DNA from: Yponomeuta sedellus
Taxonomy: Eukaryota; Arthropoda; Insecta; Lepidoptera; Yponomeutidae
Direction of reading: 5' to 3'
DNA: 64,000 nt
Assembly: GCA_934045075.1 (NCBI GenBank)
Contig: OW203751.1
Span: 1,499,822-1,563,821 of the forward strand
The translations under genes and the position numbers were made by a program. Shown here one piece after another: positions 60,893 to 64,000 of the stretch (the first letter of the stretch is position 1; the number at the start of each line of letters is the position of its first letter). The notes under the pieces are model-generated. The model was not told the DNA's origin and did no database searches. It saw nothing but the letters and a program-made list of their open reading frames with translations.

Positions 60893-63800
60893 GTGAGTAA
60901 TATTTTAATAAACTAACACCCAACTTAGGAATTATAATTCGACTTGTAAGTATGCGTTTTTGTTAGGTACCTCCACCGTTGAATTGTAAATTCAATGCCT
61001 CTAATTAACATTTCAAATGAAAATACAAAGTATCTAAGTAAAAGACATCAATCAATCAGTCGTTTCGGTTACACGTTAAAACTAATTTCGCACTATTGAT
61101 TTCGGCAGAGACGGTGCGTTTAATATAAAATACAATGGCTTGTAATATTTTAAAATAAGAACACTTAGCTCATTCCATTTTTTTTTGTACGTACTTTTTG
61201 TTCTTTTCTGAGAACTATTTAGCTAATTGACTTATTTTTACACTGAAGTGCATAATTATTTTTGACGTGGCAATCAGAGTAAGAAAGACTTGTAATATTA
61301 TAGTAAGTAATATCCTATATTATTATTTTGTTACTTTTCTGTTTTCTTTGTGTGTAGTTTCTTTTGTATAAAATTTTCCATTTCAACTTTGACGAAGCGT
61401 ATTGCGAAAAAAAATATTTTTTGTAAATTATAGTTATAATGTGTCGAACGAATTCTAAGTCAGCCTGTAGGTACCACAAATGAGACAGCCTGTACAATTC
61501 ACTAACAGAATAGAGCGAATAACAGCGACTTATTTTGGAATTAGACATAGACATCATTTATTGGTAATATTCATTACAAGTCAAGACTCAGTACATAATA
61601 ACAATCCAATGAATTATTGTCATAACTTAGCGCGTCTTCGTCTAAGGCCAACCAATAAATTATAGTGATGCATTCCCAGATCTTTTATCCTCATTGAACA
61701 AATTACTGCAGATTATAATTCTAGTCTAGACCGACATGCCATTGGAAATACCAAACTTTAAAAAAGGTCAAAACATACACGCAGCGACGGCCTCGTATAG
61801 GCCGACAATCATTTCAGCATCGAGCGTGTTTGTAAATATTGACAACGTGGCGTCAATAACTCGTACCTATAATCCCCCGTTTAGTTCCCGATTGCAACTA
61901 TTAATGATACTTGGTGCCTATCTAAACATAAACATTTGCCAAGTTGCCAGCTGACATAACCTATAAATATATGCATAATAATCCATAATTCATCTCGCAT
62001 GAATTTCGTTACAGGTGTGACCGTCACATTTGTGTGACGTCATTAGAAATTATTGAATTAAAATAATCTGATTGACAAGACAACAGGAAACTCAAAGCTA
62101 TTCAAACTTTAACCCTCACGTACATGTGGGTCTCTACTGCGGCCACATGTTTTTTTTTCCTCAGTCTGTTTTCCGGCTACTTTCAGCCGCTATGCAGTCC
62201 AAAATTTGGCAATAATTTTACTGTGCGGAATTCAAGGCACTGATGACGCCCACAACAAGTCACATTGACGTAATTTTTTATGTTTAATTGCTGAAAACCA
62301 GTCCAAAACTGGTTAGCAAGCAATGTAAAGGTTGTACTGTGAACTGTTCGAAGCATATCCAGCAAAATATACCTCGTCACAGTCAAGTTTTAGAACCTGT
62401 AAAGATCCACTTCGGTAATCATCATAAGTCATTTTCCGTGGTTAAGTACGTTACACGTACTGAACCAGTTCTTGATGGACACAATGTAACGTGTAGTTTA
62501 ATAGAATTTTAACTGTTTTATGTCGCTCTACGTACTTTTCTTCTTTTGTGGGTGAACACGTAGGTACAGATGAATCATGGTGTTTGTTTCATAATGTACG
62601 TCACCATAAGATATTTAATACATTTAAAAATCTGTAGTAAACAAGACAGAATTGCAAAAAACTGTTATCTAAGATACTAATACTGCGTAAACACACACAC
62701 ACTGGTGATTTTGATGATGACTGATGTTGTTAAGAGGAAAACTGGCCAAGTGCAAGTTAAACAAACACATAGGGTTCTCCAAGTAGGTGAAAGATTTACT
62801 ATGTAAGTCGATCATCATTATTTTCTTGATTCAGATAGGAATACCTATATTACCCCATTATAGTTTAAGATTATTGTTTTTGAACTAAGAACTGATTGAG
62901 AGGTAAGTATTTCTACCAACGCATCACACTGGACAAATTAATCTTGTTCGAATTTGCTAGATCCCTGAAAATAATATGATATTATACACAATATTTCTGA
63001 TCTCAGGATTAACGCTTTTCTTATTTTCTTGTTCGTAAACCAACTTGTAGAATAAAGTAGTTCAGTGTGACGTAAAACGGTTCAAGTTGAACAAATCATT
63101 ACCGTATCAAATCAGCGTGCCTTATCAATATTTGCCTCTGATTTTACTTTGCTCTATAAGTTATCTAATGATTGAGACCTAAGTACAGAGTAATGACTTC
63201 GTATTCTTTATTCACACTAAATAATTATGGATTTCTTAATAAACTACGAAACTCTGAAGCACTGAACACGATACTCAGATACGAGTAGAAGCTATAAATT
63301 ATAGTAAAACAGTTTTATTTTATTTATCAAATACAATCTTGCTAATTAAAAATGTATCGCGAAACACTAATTAGGTCATCAGGCAAACTTACTCCGCACA
63401 TCGGTAGGTGTTTTTTCAGTGACGTATGAATGCATTCGCTAAGGGTAGTTCGTGCGAATACGTCTTTGCTCGACTGTTTTCGCCAATATTCCTTTCTCAC
63501 TCGCTCTCGTTGGTTTGCTCGTATGTCATCCTATCGGATTTCTTTTTTCCTGCTTACTGCTGTCAGTTCATATTTTTAGCCAGTGAAGTGAGTACGTTTT
63601 CCAAGTATTGTGCTGTTATTTTATTTTATTGAATTAAATATACTGAACTAATAACTTTTGTGACAAACAAATACATTATTTTTATCATGGCAAAGGTAAT
63701 ATTGATTTTGAGTTATCCACATTCTGTTATCTTCTAAATTTTAGAGTAATGATCACTTTTTCTGAATATCGTGCCATCCGCTGACGTAAAAACGTAAGAT

Positions 63801-64000
63801 TGTCAGTGATACGGTATTGTGTAGTTGTGGATACAGTTTTTTCGCTAAAATCATACTGTTTGTATTTAGTTACGGGTGCTTGCGAGTCGTGCAAAATAAT
63901 GTACACGGTGTTTAGATATGCGCAAAAACAGACGACTTCGCTTATGCATGTTATCTTAGTCTATAATTTTACAGGTTTAATAACGGTAGTAACATACGTC
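60893..64000. other. Repeat-poor 3.1-kb right flank
   Basis: AT-rich sequence downstream of gene 2 exon 3. No further exon is supported. None of the SINE families seen elsewhere is found here. A possible non-coding first exon or promoter near 63415-63596 is too weak to call. Confidence 0.4.

Noticed and set aside
62109..62130. Second piggyBac end (TTAACCCTCACGTACATG)
   Set aside because: TTAA and CCCTCA match a piggyBac-like start, but no inverted partner end was found nearby.
62288..62512. 74-codon ORF with CKGCTVNC
   Set aside because: Too short, no clear zinc-binding spacing or neighbours.

Overview
The window is eukaryotic and almost certainly lepidopteran (moth or butterfly). It has short GC-richer coding exons with GT-AG introns, AT-rich introns packed with small retroposons and MITEs, lepidopteran-style repeat ends, TTAA-flanked piggyBac ends and a short interstitial TTAGG run. 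Nothing bacterial, no CRISPR array and no rRNA or convincing tRNA gene is present. The assignment rests on sequence reading alone, without a database search.

Gene 1 (1-50201, + strand) is the 3' part of a gene for a secreted CLIP-domain serine protease homologue, best matched to inactive serine protease scarface. Twelve exons (<1-29, 804-934, 1510-1730, 3551-3753, 8878-9077, 10400-10514, 12790-12956, 23443-23600, 25124-25410, 46292-46455, 47576-47654, 49552-50201) join with matching phases at all eleven junctions. They give 800 residues and a TAG stop, spread over 50 kb. In order the protein has a six-Cys CLIP domain, a long Gln/Gly-rich linker, a trypsin-like domain with His57 replaced by Ser and Ser195 by Thr, and a C-terminal tail with TTKP repeats. 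The gene starts left of the window.

Gene 2 (54355 to beyond 60892, + strand) is the 5' part of a small unrecognised gene. Three in-phase exons encode a Ser/Thr/Lys-rich N-terminus followed by a charged helix that probably forms a coiled coil. A degenerate array of GATGGCGG motifs and a TATA-like box lie upstream.

Most of the remaining sequence is repeats. The main families, named here for convenience, are: S1 and S2, two related SINE subfamilies with a 5S rRNA-like head (about 30 copies); TI, a tRNA-Ile-like repeat that also occurs as ~310-bp tandem units; a tRNA-Gly-derived SINE; a second tRNA-derived SINE with a (TTTA)n tail; families F and E; several LINE 3' remnants; and MITEs with clear terminal inverted repeats. 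A 1.1-kb piggyBac deletion derivative (11169-12271) keeps a 167-codon ORF. Large simple-sequence arrays lie at 21111-21811 (AAGCA), 35759-36052 (CATA) and 37881-38799 (19-bp minisatellite).

The most interesting signals are the 5S-derived SINE family with a clean target-site duplication, palindromic (inverted-dimer) copies in at least four repeat families, the piggyBac derivative that retains only the terminal and Cys-rich parts of its protein, a perfect 26-bp hairpin at 15443-15498, and retroposons abutting several splice acceptors.
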